Shown here: piece after piece, positions 11,435-21,477 of the stretch
How positions within the stretch are numbered: the first letter of the stretch is position 1
How the letters are laid out: every line of letters begins with the position of its first letter
DNA from: Rhododendron vialii
Taxonomy: Eukaryota > Streptophyta > Magnoliopsida > Ericales > Ericaceae
NCBI RefSeq assembly: GCF_030253575.1
Contig: NC_080557.1
Location: forward strand, 30,907,501 to 30,971,500
Length of the DNA: 64,000 nt
Reading direction: 5' to 3'
Program-made: the position numbers and the translations under genes
The notes under the pieces: model-generated
Seen by the model: only the letters and a program-made list of their open reading frames with translations
Told to the model about the DNA's origin: nothing
Database searches by the model: none

Positions 11435-12877
11435 ACTTATTGTATATTTATGTTTTACCGTCTAAAATCAAGTTTGGGGTGGAGAGAAACAATTGGGTAA
11501 TTTGGGAGAGAGGACTAATTATGGACATGGTTGGACGTGACCAGAAATAGTCTTGCTGCAAAGAGGGAATTTAGTCAATGCATGAGATTAATAAATCCGG
11601 ATGTATATGCCTATAAAACACTGGACCAGCTGGTTCCGAATTAAGCATAGGGAGTTTGTTTAGACTACTGATCAGATTGTCGTTGGTGGTTGATTTCTTG
11701 TAGAATTACTAACTGCATAGGGAATCCTTGTTCTACATAAGGGTGCTATGAAGCACGAACATGCCTACATTGTCATTGTTTCTATGTCAAACTCGCCATG
11801 GACACGCCAAGATACATATGGGACACGCCAAGTTGCTCGTGCAATTAATGTTATTGCATATCTGGGACACTCATGTCTTAAGTGAGACATGTATGAGGAC
11901 ACGATGGAGTGTCACTTCATAATTGCCAAACGTATTTTTGGGGGATTTACTAGTACCAAACTTGTCACTTTTGCATTTCTGTTTGTTTTCTAATGGATCA
12001 TCTATTAAGGATGTAGAAGTAGTGTTGGTTTCATTCTTTTCTAAGTTAGTGTCAGTTTCTATTAGTTTTAATTATTCATGGATAATATACATATTAGCGA
12101 CCACTTAAGATATATGTGTGGGTACTACTCCATACGTCCCATATTCTTGGTTATTTATGTGATTTTAAACTTTATAGAAGGATATGCATTACTGTAGTTG
12201 TAATTTTGTAGATATTTATATTGTATAGTAGCAAACTTTTTTTAGTGAGGGTGATTTCTTGCACTGATTTGTTGTGGTCTCTACATAACAGGTGGTCTTA
12301 TAGTCATCTCTTGAGGGATCCATTGCGAAGTCTGTAAAATTCTGAGTATTCAATCCGTAGTGTCCAGCCCCAACGTGTACACATTTTATTGGTCATGCTA
12401 TGGCTTGTTCTTTTGCAACTAGAATGTCCTAACATTACATGTTCTTCCACGGTGACAACTACATCCAAACACTGATTTATTAAGTACATTTGTTAAACCC
12501 TGTCCTTATGGTAATGTTCTGTGGAGGTGCTACTGCCTCCTGCTCTAACATATCTGACAAATGGTTTCGTGACCACAAATGCTAGCATTTGGTCTGGTTT
12601 GTTCTCCTTTTCTTTCCTTAGTTTGCTTCTTTCCTGTTCAAACATTTTACCAGAAGGATAATCACAGATTCATGTACCACGTTACTTTCAGACTTCCTTT
12701 AATATCGTACATAAGGCAGAGCTTGAAAACAAAGGGGACATTGTACCACTCCTCAATCAAATACTTCACCTTGCTATCCATTGCATAAATGAGATTACTT
12801 GATTGCATAAATGGGATTAAATACTTGCACAAATGAGATTACATAATTGCATTAATGATATTAACTACTCCAAATTC

Positions 12878-14156
12878 CTATGACTGGCTATGTCGCTTCC
12901 ATAAGTGCTCGACGAGGTCTGATTGAAGTTGGGAGTGAGTTTCTCTATTTCGAATAATGTGTTGGCGTCGAATGAACTCCATAAGTTCCGTTGTATGCTC
13001 ATGCGATACTGGTTCGGGGAGAGGTCCATCATTCCTTTCATATTCAAAGTCTTGTACATCATCTTCTCGCTCATCCTCAATGATCATGTTATGCATTATT
13101 ATGCATGCTTTCATAACAACTTTGAGCATGCTACGTCCCCAAAAACGTGCCGGTTGACGTATAACCGCAAAACGAGCTTGAAGCACTCCAAATGCACACT
13201 CTACATCATTCCTTGCTGATTCTTGGGCTGCTGCGAAATATTTCTTTTTGTTTCCTTGCGGATGTGGAATTGTTTTCACAAATGTAGACCACCGAGGATA
13301 TATACCATCTGCTAGATAATATCCCATCGTATAGTTATGACCATTGATCGAGTAGTTGGCTGGAGGAGCACGTCCTTGGGCCAATTCAGTAAAGACCGAT
13401 GATCTTTCTAACACGTTGATGTCATTATTACCTCCCGGTAATCCAAAATATGAATGCCATATCCATCGGTCATACGACGCTACCGCTTCCAGAATAACTG
13501 TTGGTTCGCGAATAGGGCCACTATACATTCCTTTCCATGCCGTTGGACAATTCTTCCATTTCCAATGCATACAATCAATACTTCCCAACATCCCAGGAAA
13601 TCCACGTTCACCAACTGCTAGCAATCTAGCAATGTCATCGCTAGTGGGTGACCTTAAGTATTCATCAGAAAAAATCTCAATCACCTCTATGACAAATCTC
13701 TTTAGACTTTAATGCGTTGCTTTCCCCTATCCTCACAATCTCATCTAAAAAATCAGCCGATACCCCATAAACAAGGATTCGAATTGCTGCTGTGATCTTT
13801 TAAAGTGAAGACAAGCCGAGCTTTCCGGCAGCATTTCTTGTTTGGACAAAGTATGGATCATGTGCTTCTACCGCAGCTTGAATATGGAGAAAAAGAAGAC
13901 GCCTCATACGAAACCTCCTTCAAAAGTACTTGGGAGGATAAACGGGTGGTTCCGCAAAATAGTCGCGAAAAATCCTTTCATGGCCAAGGATAGTTCCACG
14001 ATCAATATATATGCGACCATGAACAGAACCACGATGTCGCACTACTTCTCTCTCACTTTTTAGTCGTTCTTCTTCCATAGCAATTACGGTAAGTATCTCC
14101 AAATCATCGTCGTCTGAGTCAAGAAGGAGAAAATTTAGTAGAGCATTGCGAGACAT
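12878..14156 (-). pseudogene. PIF/Harbinger DDE transposase (broken)
   Basis: The N-terminal part starts at ATG 14156-14154 with MSRNALLNFLLL, then RGSVHGRIYIDRG and FAEPPVYPPKYF. The catalytic part (13684-12878) shows GSIDCMHWKW with the first Asp, FGLPGGNNDINVL, YYLADGIYPRW with the second Asp, and RNDVECAFGVLQ with the Glu, as in the HARBI1/ALP1-like DDE_Tnp_4 family. The segment between still encodes family-like residues but holds an in-frame TGA (13922-13920, where Arg is expected), a TAA (13802-13800, where Gln is expected) and a 2-nt loss near 13710. The product is therefore not made as one protein. It would act in the nucleus to cut and join the element's own ends. Confidence 0.9.
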
Positions 14157-14544
14157 AATTTAGAAAGACGAAATGACGTATCGACAAAATTAAGATTGAG
14201 ATGATTGTGAAAATGAGAGCAAATATGGGAAAGAGTAAAGGTTAATAAGATAAAAAAAAAAAAAATTGAGATGGTCTGGGAAGAAAGTTGGTGGAGAATA
14301 TAGATGAAAGGAAAAAGTAGTATGTATATAGTTGTGTGAAGTGGAAGAAAACTGGCGGAGATATAGCTGTAGGTTTTTTTTTTGCGGGTTACCGTTTGTT
14401 TTTTTTGCAGGTTACCATTTTTCTTTTCCTTTGCATAGCCTAAAGGCTAGTTTACTGGGGTATTGTATTTGCTGGAGGCTAGCTAATTTAATTTCTGGCA
14501 TATTTCCTAGCCCAAATGGCTAGGAATTGCTGGAGATGCTCTAA

Positions 14545-14698
14545 GGGATCCGTTTGTGTGTGCCCATGACCCGCGAGAACTCTTTTTACTCATGACCTGA
14601 CCGCTTGAGATCCGCGAGATGCTCTTTAAAACGCCAGCCGTTGGACATCCAACGGCTGGCATTTTAAAGAGCATCTCGCGGATCTCAAGCGGTCGGGT
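14545..14698 (-). repeat. Dispersed repeat copy D (right piece) ending in a 47-bp perfect-type hairpin
   Basis: It continues the copy interrupted at 10604. Its end folds back on itself: 14599-14645 and 14648-14694 are reverse complements with one mismatch and a 2-nt loop (CA). Confidence 0.85.
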
Positions 14699-14701
14699 AT
14701 A

Positions 14702-15169
14702 TAGGTTCAGATGAAGGATCCCGTTTTTTGCATTTCGTGCGGGACTCCCATCTCAGCCGTTGGATGGGCTGGCGTTTCAAAGAGCATCTCACGGATCTCA
14801 AGCGGTCGGGTCACGGGTAAAAAAAGTTCTCGCGGGTCATGGGCACACACAAATGGATCCCTTATTTCTTACTTTTTGTTTCATGCTGAAACACAAAGAG
14901 AGAGAGAGAGAACAAGAAGAACACACAGCGACGAACTCAGACGATTTTGGCGATTTCGACGAAGACTATGAAGAACTCAGACGATTTCAACGAAGAACAC
15001 CACAAGGTCTCTCTCTCTCTCTATGTGTGTGTCTCTCTCGTTCCGTACGAGAACCAAAAACCCTAACCCGTTGTGTTCGAACACAGGAGAACGGAGAACG
15101 AAATCAATCTCCGACGAAGCCAGTCGACGAAGAAGAACACCACAAGGTCTCTCTCTCTGTCTCTCTGGA

Positions 15170-15215
<46 letters not shown>

Positions 15216-16568
15216 GTTCTGTACAGAACCATAAAACCCTAACCCGTTGTGTTCCAACACAGGAGAACAAAGAACGATTTCGATCTTTGACGAAATTTTT
15301 TGATAGTTAAACCATAAACCCTTACCCGTTATATTCCCACACTTCATGTGATGTAGTTAAATTTGATAGTTTGATGGGTATTATAAAAAATTGCAACACG
15401 GCAGTACATGTAGCTAGTCATTGGAAATTGTAATTGGTCATGGTTCTACGCATGAATTATTAGTTGGTGTATGACTAGATTATTTTTTGTTGCTTATAAA
15501 TCGTAAACTATGCCCACTAGCTATGGAATAGGCATGGTTGTTTACTGAATATGAATCTTGCACCCTTGTACAGATCTCCCAATTATGTTGTATTCTGTTT
15601 GTTACTAGTTTAACTTGAACAAGAACCCTCTCAACTGATCTCATAACAGGTTTACGAGCCTGCAAAACTAGTAACAAACAGAATACAACATAATTGGGAG
15701 ATCTGTACAAGAGGGCAAGATTCATATTCAGTAAACTACCATGCCTATTCCATAGCTAGTGGCATAGTTTACGATTTATAAGCAACAAAAAATAATCTAG
15801 TCATACACCAACTAATAATTCATGCATAGAACCATGACCAATTACAATTTCCAATGACTAGCTACATGTACTGCCGTGTTGCAATTTTTTATAATACCCA
15901 TCAAACTATCAAATTTAACTACATCACATGAAGTGGGAATATAACGGGTTAGGGTTTATGGTTTAACTATCAAAAATTTTTGTCGGAGATCGAAATCGTT
16001 CTTTGTTCTCCTGTGTTGGAACACAACGGGTTAGGGTTTTATGGTTCTGTACGGAACCACAGAGAGAGAGAGAGAGTGAGAGAGATCGAGAGAGACAGAG
16101 AGAGAGAGACCTTGTGGTGTTCTTCTTCTTCGTCAACTGGCTTCGTCGGAGATTGATTTCGTTCTCCGTTCTCTTGTGTTCGAACACAACGGTTTAGGGT
16201 TTCTGGTTCTCGTACGGAACGAGAGAGACACACACACATAGAAAGAGAGGGAGACCTAGTGGTGTTCTTCGTCGAAATCGTCTGAGTTCTTCATAGTCTT
16301 CGTCGAAATCGCCAAATCGTCTGAGTTTGTCGCTGTGTGTTCTTCTTGTTCTCTCTCTCTCTCTGTTTCAGCGTGAAACGAAAAGAAAGAAATAAGGGAT
16401 CCGTTTGTGCGTGCCCATGACCCGCGAGAACTCTTTTTACCCGTGACCCGACCGCTTGAGATCCGCGAGATGCTCTTTAAAACGCCAGCCGTTGGATGAG
16501 ATCCAACGGCTGAGATGGGAGTCCCGCACGAAATGCAAAAAACGGAATCCCTCATCTGAACCTAACTG
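14702..16568. repeat. Giant near-palindrome: dispersed repeat copies B (+) and C (-) head to head
   Basis: Copy B runs 14702-15610 and copy C runs in reverse 15611-16568. Outer ends are TAGGTTCAGATGAAGGATCC and the complement of GGATTCCGTTTTTTGC. Inner ends meet at GTTACTAGTTT and AAACTAGTAACAAACAG. Only about 40 bp near 15612-15652 is unmatched; it is the exon-like tail that copy C keeps and copy B lacks. Identity is high by eye, with differences mainly in CT/GA tract length and point changes. RNA transcribed across it would form a hairpin with arms of about 0.9 kb. Confidence 0.9.
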
Positions 16569-16574
16569 TATGTA

Positions 16575-16622
<48 letters not shown>
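16569..16622. repeat. Compound (TG)n(TA)n microsatellite
   Basis: A TATG/TG run passes into TA repeats at the outer border of copy C. A similar TA/CA run borders copy A at 6604-6626. Confidence 0.85.
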
Positions 16623-16625
<3 letters not shown>

Positions 16626-16997
16626 TCAGTCTCAAATGAAGGAGTCCTTATTTTAGTTAAAATTCGGACCTCCTCATTTCTCACATTTTCCGATCGAATC
16701 CCGATGAACCGAGCCGCTCAATGTGTTCAGAACGTGATTTTAAGGGTACTCACGAGAAATCGGCAAAAAAAAATGACCGGGAAGGGCTTCATCCGAGCAG
16801 TTTTTGTTTGAACCGTTCAATAAAAAATAAACAAAAACTGCTCGGATGAAACCCTTCCCGGTCATTTTTTTTGTTGATTTCTCGCGGGTACCCTTAAAAT
16901 CAAGTTCTGAACATATTGAGCGGCTCGGATCATCGAAATTCAATCGGGAAAGGGATGTCCGCATTTTATTAAAATGAGGTGGTCCTTACGGGAGACG

Positions 16998-17000
<3 letters not shown>
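16623..17000. mobile_element. Foldback MITE inserted in a TA microsatellite
   Basis: The arms match around a centre near 16820: TTTTTGTTTGAACCGTTC region, ACTGCTCGGATGAA with its complement, GAAGGGTTTC, AATGACCGGGAAGGG, and CGAGCCGCTCAATGTG with CATATTGAGCGGCTCG. Outer ends AGTCAGTCTC and GAGACGGACT pair. TA repeats lie on both sides. No coding capacity. Confidence 0.8.
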
Positions 17001-17068
<68 letters not shown>

Positions 17069-17076
17069 TATATATC
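17001..17076. repeat. (TA)n microsatellite
   Basis: Almost uninterrupted TA repeat on the right of the MITE at 16623-17000. Confidence 0.9.
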
Positions 17077-17210
17077 CCCGCCCTACTAGCCTACTATATA
17101 TATAGATAAGTTAGGGTTTTCCCATTTCCCAGTCGCCACTCTAGAGACTTACGTCTCCGATCCCCAGCCCCATTAGCCTACTGGTCTTGTTTGTTTGAAA
17201 TTATTTTTAT

Positions 17211-17395
17211 TTCAATTTGGTTTGTAATGCACTATGACAGCAACTATGTGACTGTTTTAATTTAAATTTGGTTTGTAATGGCACTGCGGCAGCAAATATG
17301 ACTGTTTTCATTTTAATTTGGTTTGTAATGGCACTATGGTAGCAACTATGGCTGTTTTCCTTGGCATTTGGTTTGTAATGGCAACGTAGATTGTT
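17211..17395. repeat. ~50-bp minisatellite, about four copies
   Basis: The motif GGTTTGTAATGGCACTATG recurs at 17219, 17270, 17320 and 17370 (periods 51, 50, 50) with internal AGCAACTATGACTGTTTT. Confidence 0.85.
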
Positions 17396-17659
17396 TTTTT
17401 TTTTTTTTGAATTTAGTTTCATGGTTCGTATTTTATGGCAGGTGACTTTTTTTTTTTTTAAAGTTTTGGATCTTTGGATCCCCGATTCCCCACGGGGATC
17501 CCCGCTCCCCGTTTGGGGCGGGGATGGAGGGTAAAATAAATCCCCGGTGGGGATTGGGGCGGGGATGGGGAGCGAATTGGGTTCGGGGATCGGGGACGGG
17601 GATAGTGGTATCCACCCCCGACCCACCCCATTGCCATCCCTACCCACTGGCCACTATAA

Positions 17660-17879
17660 GGCCTTGTTTGGCCGGAAAAAATAAGCTCTATTATTGCCTT
17701 ATTGGGTTTCAATAATCCTACAACTTAGGTCTATTGACTTATTGAGAAGTCAAAAGCCCATTTCATCCCTCCATCCAACCAAAGGAAAATAAAGTCAAAG
17801 CCCAATTTACTTGGATTGATGGCTTGGTTGGCTAAATAAGCAAATAGTTCAGGCTTGGTTTTTTTAGGCAAACCAGGCC
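17660..17879. mobile_element. Tourist-like MITE, 220 bp (first copy)
   Basis: Ends GGCCTTGTTTGGCC and GGCAAACCAGGCC are imperfect inverted repeats, flanked by TAA (17657-17659 and 17880-17882), the PIF/Harbinger duplication. Confidence 0.8.
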
Positions 17880-18314
17880 TAAATCACTTCCCCCTGCTAT
17901 TAGACCTAGCCCAGATCGGGCCCTACGTGCTGGTCAACCAATATTGTATAGTTTTTGCTTAACAAAAAGTGTAAATTTCTACTCTGGCTAGCCATCAAAT
18001 GGAATGCACTCCCAACAGTCTATGCAAATGTCTATTCAAATCCCAAAACAAATGCAAAACCCAACAATACACAGATATATACACTACGATACACAACAAT
18101 GTCCTCTCCATCACTCTGGATCCCCGATTCCCCACGGGGATCTCCGCTCCCCGTTTGGGGCGGGGATGGAGGGTAAAAATAAATCCCCGGTGGGGATTGG
18201 AGTGGGGATGGGGAGGGATTTGGGTTCGGGGATCGGGGACGGGGACGGGGACGGGGATAGTGGTATCCACCCCCGACCCTCCCCATTGCCATCCCTACCC
18301 ACTGGCCACTATAA

Positions 18315-18534
18315 GGCCTTGTTTGGCCGGAAAAAATAAGCTCTATTATTGCCTTATTGGGTTTCAATAATCCTACAACTTAGGTCTATTGACTTATTGA
18401 GAAGTCAAAAGCCCATTTCATCCCTCCATCCAACCAAAGGAAAATAAAGTCAAAGCCCAGTTTACTTGGATTGATGGCTTGGTTGGCTAAATAAGCAAAT
18501 AGTTCAGGCTTGGTTTTTTTAGCCAAACCAGGCC
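18315..18534. mobile_element. Tourist-like MITE, 220 bp (second copy, from tandem duplication)
   Basis: Same structure as the copy at 17660-17879, with TAA at 18312-18314 and 18535-18537. It moved with the 650-bp duplication, not by transposition, since the flanks are duplicated too. Confidence 0.8.
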
Positions 18535-18772
18535 TAAATCACTTCCCCCTGCTTTTAGACCTAGCCCAAATCGGGCCCTACGTGCTGGTCAACCAATATT
18601 GTATAGTTTTTGCTTAACAAAAAGTGTAAATTTCTACTCTGGCTAGCCATCAAATGGAATGCACTCCCAACAGTCTATGCAAATGTCTATTTAAATCCCA
18701 AAACAAATGCAAAACCCAACAATACACAGATATATACACTACGATGCACAACAATGCCCTCTCCATCACTCC

Positions 18773-19874
18773 GTCACCTAATAATCGAAGGATTAAGCTT
18801 CCATCTCTCTCCACCAACTCTCGAAACCCAATAAATCGAATGATTCGATCAAAGCTCAAACGCACAACAACTCGCTTGAAATCAGAAGACCCCCAAATTG
18901 GAAATCCACAAATTGAACTGCACAACAAATTGAATACATTGATCTAATCTCAAACCCACAACATCTCAAGAAAAAAAAAAACTAACCGCACACCCAAAAT
19001 GACTCGTCTGAGTTCATTGTTATGGGTGTTTCACTTCTGATGAAATTTCAACAATCGCAAAGTGTTATTCTGGGAAGTTTCGAGACCTTTTTTAATCAAA
19101 CCCCACCAGAATCAAAGATGGTGACGACGACGAAGCCAACGACATCTGATGACAACGACAAAGCCAACAATGCCGGAGCCAATGCTGTGATGAGAGAGAG
19201 AGAGAGAGAGAGAGCCGAGGCTATTGGGTAAAGCTTTTTACTGCAGAGGCAGGTGGAGATGCTGTTAAAAATCCATTTGAAAACAGACGTAAAAGCAGCA
19301 GGAAAAACATAGACAACCTAAGGATCCAAAACACCAATGGTTTTTCCAGTGGAAAATGGTTCAGACAACTTGCAGTTTCCACTCCAATTTTCATCAATCA
19401 AATAAAAGAGCGTCTTTACCCTGTCGTTCCAAACACCTACAACCGGCTGCAAAGTTAATTTTAGTCGACCAGTGGCTCCTCTAAATATGCGCAACGCCAT
19501 CGCATCAATTTCTGACTCATTCCGATAGATGCAATCTTCTCAACTGCTACTTGGCCGGTTCTACATTTATGGTTCTAGTACTGGACTATGTTCAACAAGG
19601 CTCAACCGGGAATATCCAAAATTTGCATTCATCTTCCAGGGAGAACAGGAGTAAACAACTTTGCCCAGGTAAATATGAACTCAATTCCGATATCATAACA
19701 AGCAACACCACCTATGGCCATCGAGAAAAAGGCAGCTGATAGAAAAAACTGCATGTGATTTAATCACTGAACCATTCCTTTCTACATTCAAGTCGCAAAA
19801 GTACAAACATACAAACAAAGAGCTAGAAACTCGTAGGTACAAGAACGTATTCGTCCTTTTGAAAAGTGGCACAC
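18773..19874. other. Intergenic stretch 3' of the uL5c gene
   Basis: It contains the uL5c 3' UTR at its right end. A 60-codon minus-strand open frame at 19318-19500 (RIFRGATGRLKLTLQPVVG, then VKTLFYLIDENW) has protein-like composition, but I do not recognise it. A GA run lies at 19195-19213. No gene is called. Confidence 0.3.
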
Positions 19875-21430
19875 TTATCTCCGTGCATCGGCCTTTGCTT
19901 TCGAATCAAAGTGGTGAGACTTCAGCTTCTTCTTGCGCACCACAGTCACTGCTCCACCACCCTCTCTAAATGGCATTCCCATGAGAGCAAGTAATCTAAA
20001 GCATTCTTTATCTGTTTTAGCAGAAGTAACTATGCAAACGTCCATTCCTCTTTGCTTACCAATTACATCATACCTGATCTCTGGGAACACACCTTGTTCT
20101 TTAAACCCAATGTTATAGTTACCATGCCCATCGAAGCTATTGGGGTTGACACCTTGGAAATCCCTTGTCCTAGGAAGCCCCAGGTTAATCATACGATCCA
20201 GAAACGCATACATCACCTGTTATAGTCAAAAGAGTACACCACATAGAGGCCATTGAGTTAGCTTTATAATACATGAAATAATTGCCCACAGGCCCCATAA
20301 GTGAAAGATAATGCCTCACCAACAGCAACTAATTCACTTGAACACAATATAGCAGTCTATGTAGCACGGATATGGATACAGATACGGACCTGGACCCGGG
20401 ATTTCTTAAAAAATGGAGACACAGACACGGTAGGGGTTACTGCAAAAAGAAATAAATAATATTTATTTTATACTAGTGGAAATATAGTTATACGTATAAG
20501 TGAAGCTTCAATATACATAAAAAATTATGATATATACATCATATTACACTTTTAACCCAAAATATTTGAAGTAATACACATTTACCCCTACAAAATTAAA
20601 AAAATTACATATTTAAACCCTACCGTGTCCCCCATAAAATCAATAAATATATTGGACACACCACAAACATATTTTTCCGTGTACCCTGCATGTCACCGTG
20701 ACACGTCGGCCTCTGGGAGTGTCAGTGCTTCATAGATAGCAGTTGATGCAAGGTAATAAAACATGGATTATTCTAAAATCCACCCAAATGGGTAAGGATA
20801 ATAAGTAAAAAGGTTCATTGATATCCGAGAAAGGTGTATTGATATTTGTGAAAGTGCATTAATATCCGTGAAATATGCATTGATATTCGAACTTGTTTGG
20901 AAGTATGTGTATATTATCCTCCGCCTAGAGAGCGGAGGTTAGCAAAACCGATAAAACATTCACAATTACATAATTGTGATGCAAAGACAAAAAGTTTGAC
21001 ATTCATTGATTAACTGTTAAGTAGAAACAGCTAGAGCCAAAGCATCAATGAAGATAGTTTGTCACATAAACTCATATTCACCCAACAACCCAAATCCAAA
21101 ATTTGTAGTCCTCTTTAATATAATCCTCTCGTTAGGCAGTAACTGATGCAAATATCTTCTCCATTTCACGTTTGAGATGAGAAGAGCACATCATACTAAA
21201 TAGGCAATGGAATACCTGCCCCGGATATTTCGGTATTTCAATTACTTTTAATTGAACTATGTGTTTTAGGGGTTTAAATCATAAACAATAGAACTTGCGA
21301 GGGTCCTGTGTGTGATTTGTGATTGGAGCATAAGTTACGACGTGGTTCCGCTTGCATGTGATAAATTCCCTTATGCCCTTATATAGCAAAATATCTTTTA
21401 TCTTTCTCCATACGTATCTTATTTCTACGT

Positions 21431-21477
<47 letters not shown>

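Larger units (their letters stand above)
10607..14541. mobile_element. PIF/Harbinger DNA transposon, 3935 bp, decayed
   Basis: The terminal inverted repeats are GAGCATCTCCAACTGC at the left and, as reverse complement, GAGCATCTCCAGCAAT at the right. They are flanked by a perfect 3-bp duplication TAA (10604-10606 and 14542-14544), the target preference of the PIF/Harbinger superfamily. The related repeat copy C has the uninterrupted target (AGAAATAAGGGATCCG at about 16389), so the boundaries are firm. It encodes a DDE transposase on the minus strand (12878-14156) that is broken by stops. A Myb-like second protein, usual in autonomous members, was not recognised in 10900-12800. Confidence 0.93.
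17476..18772. repeat. ~650-bp tandem duplication
   Basis: Copy 1 is 17476-18117 and copy 2 is 18118-18772; offsets of 642 and 655 differ because of a GGGGAC run. Each starts with a G/C-rich low-complexity block (GGATCCCCGATTCCCCAC), then a Tourist-like MITE, then a unique-looking tail ending CTCTCCATCACTC. High identity suggests a recent event. Confidence 0.9.

Noticed and set aside
14760..15242. 160-codon plus-strand open frame (and similar ones at 6638-7000, 16256-16555)
   Set aside because: These frames are made of repeat copies with CT/GA microsatellites translated as Ser-Leu or Arg-Glu runs; frames differ between copies, so there is no conserved protein.
17207..18370. Several 60-146 codon Pro/Ser/Arg-rich frames
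   Set aside because: They are translations of the G/C-rich low-complexity block and the tandem duplication, open on both strands by composition.
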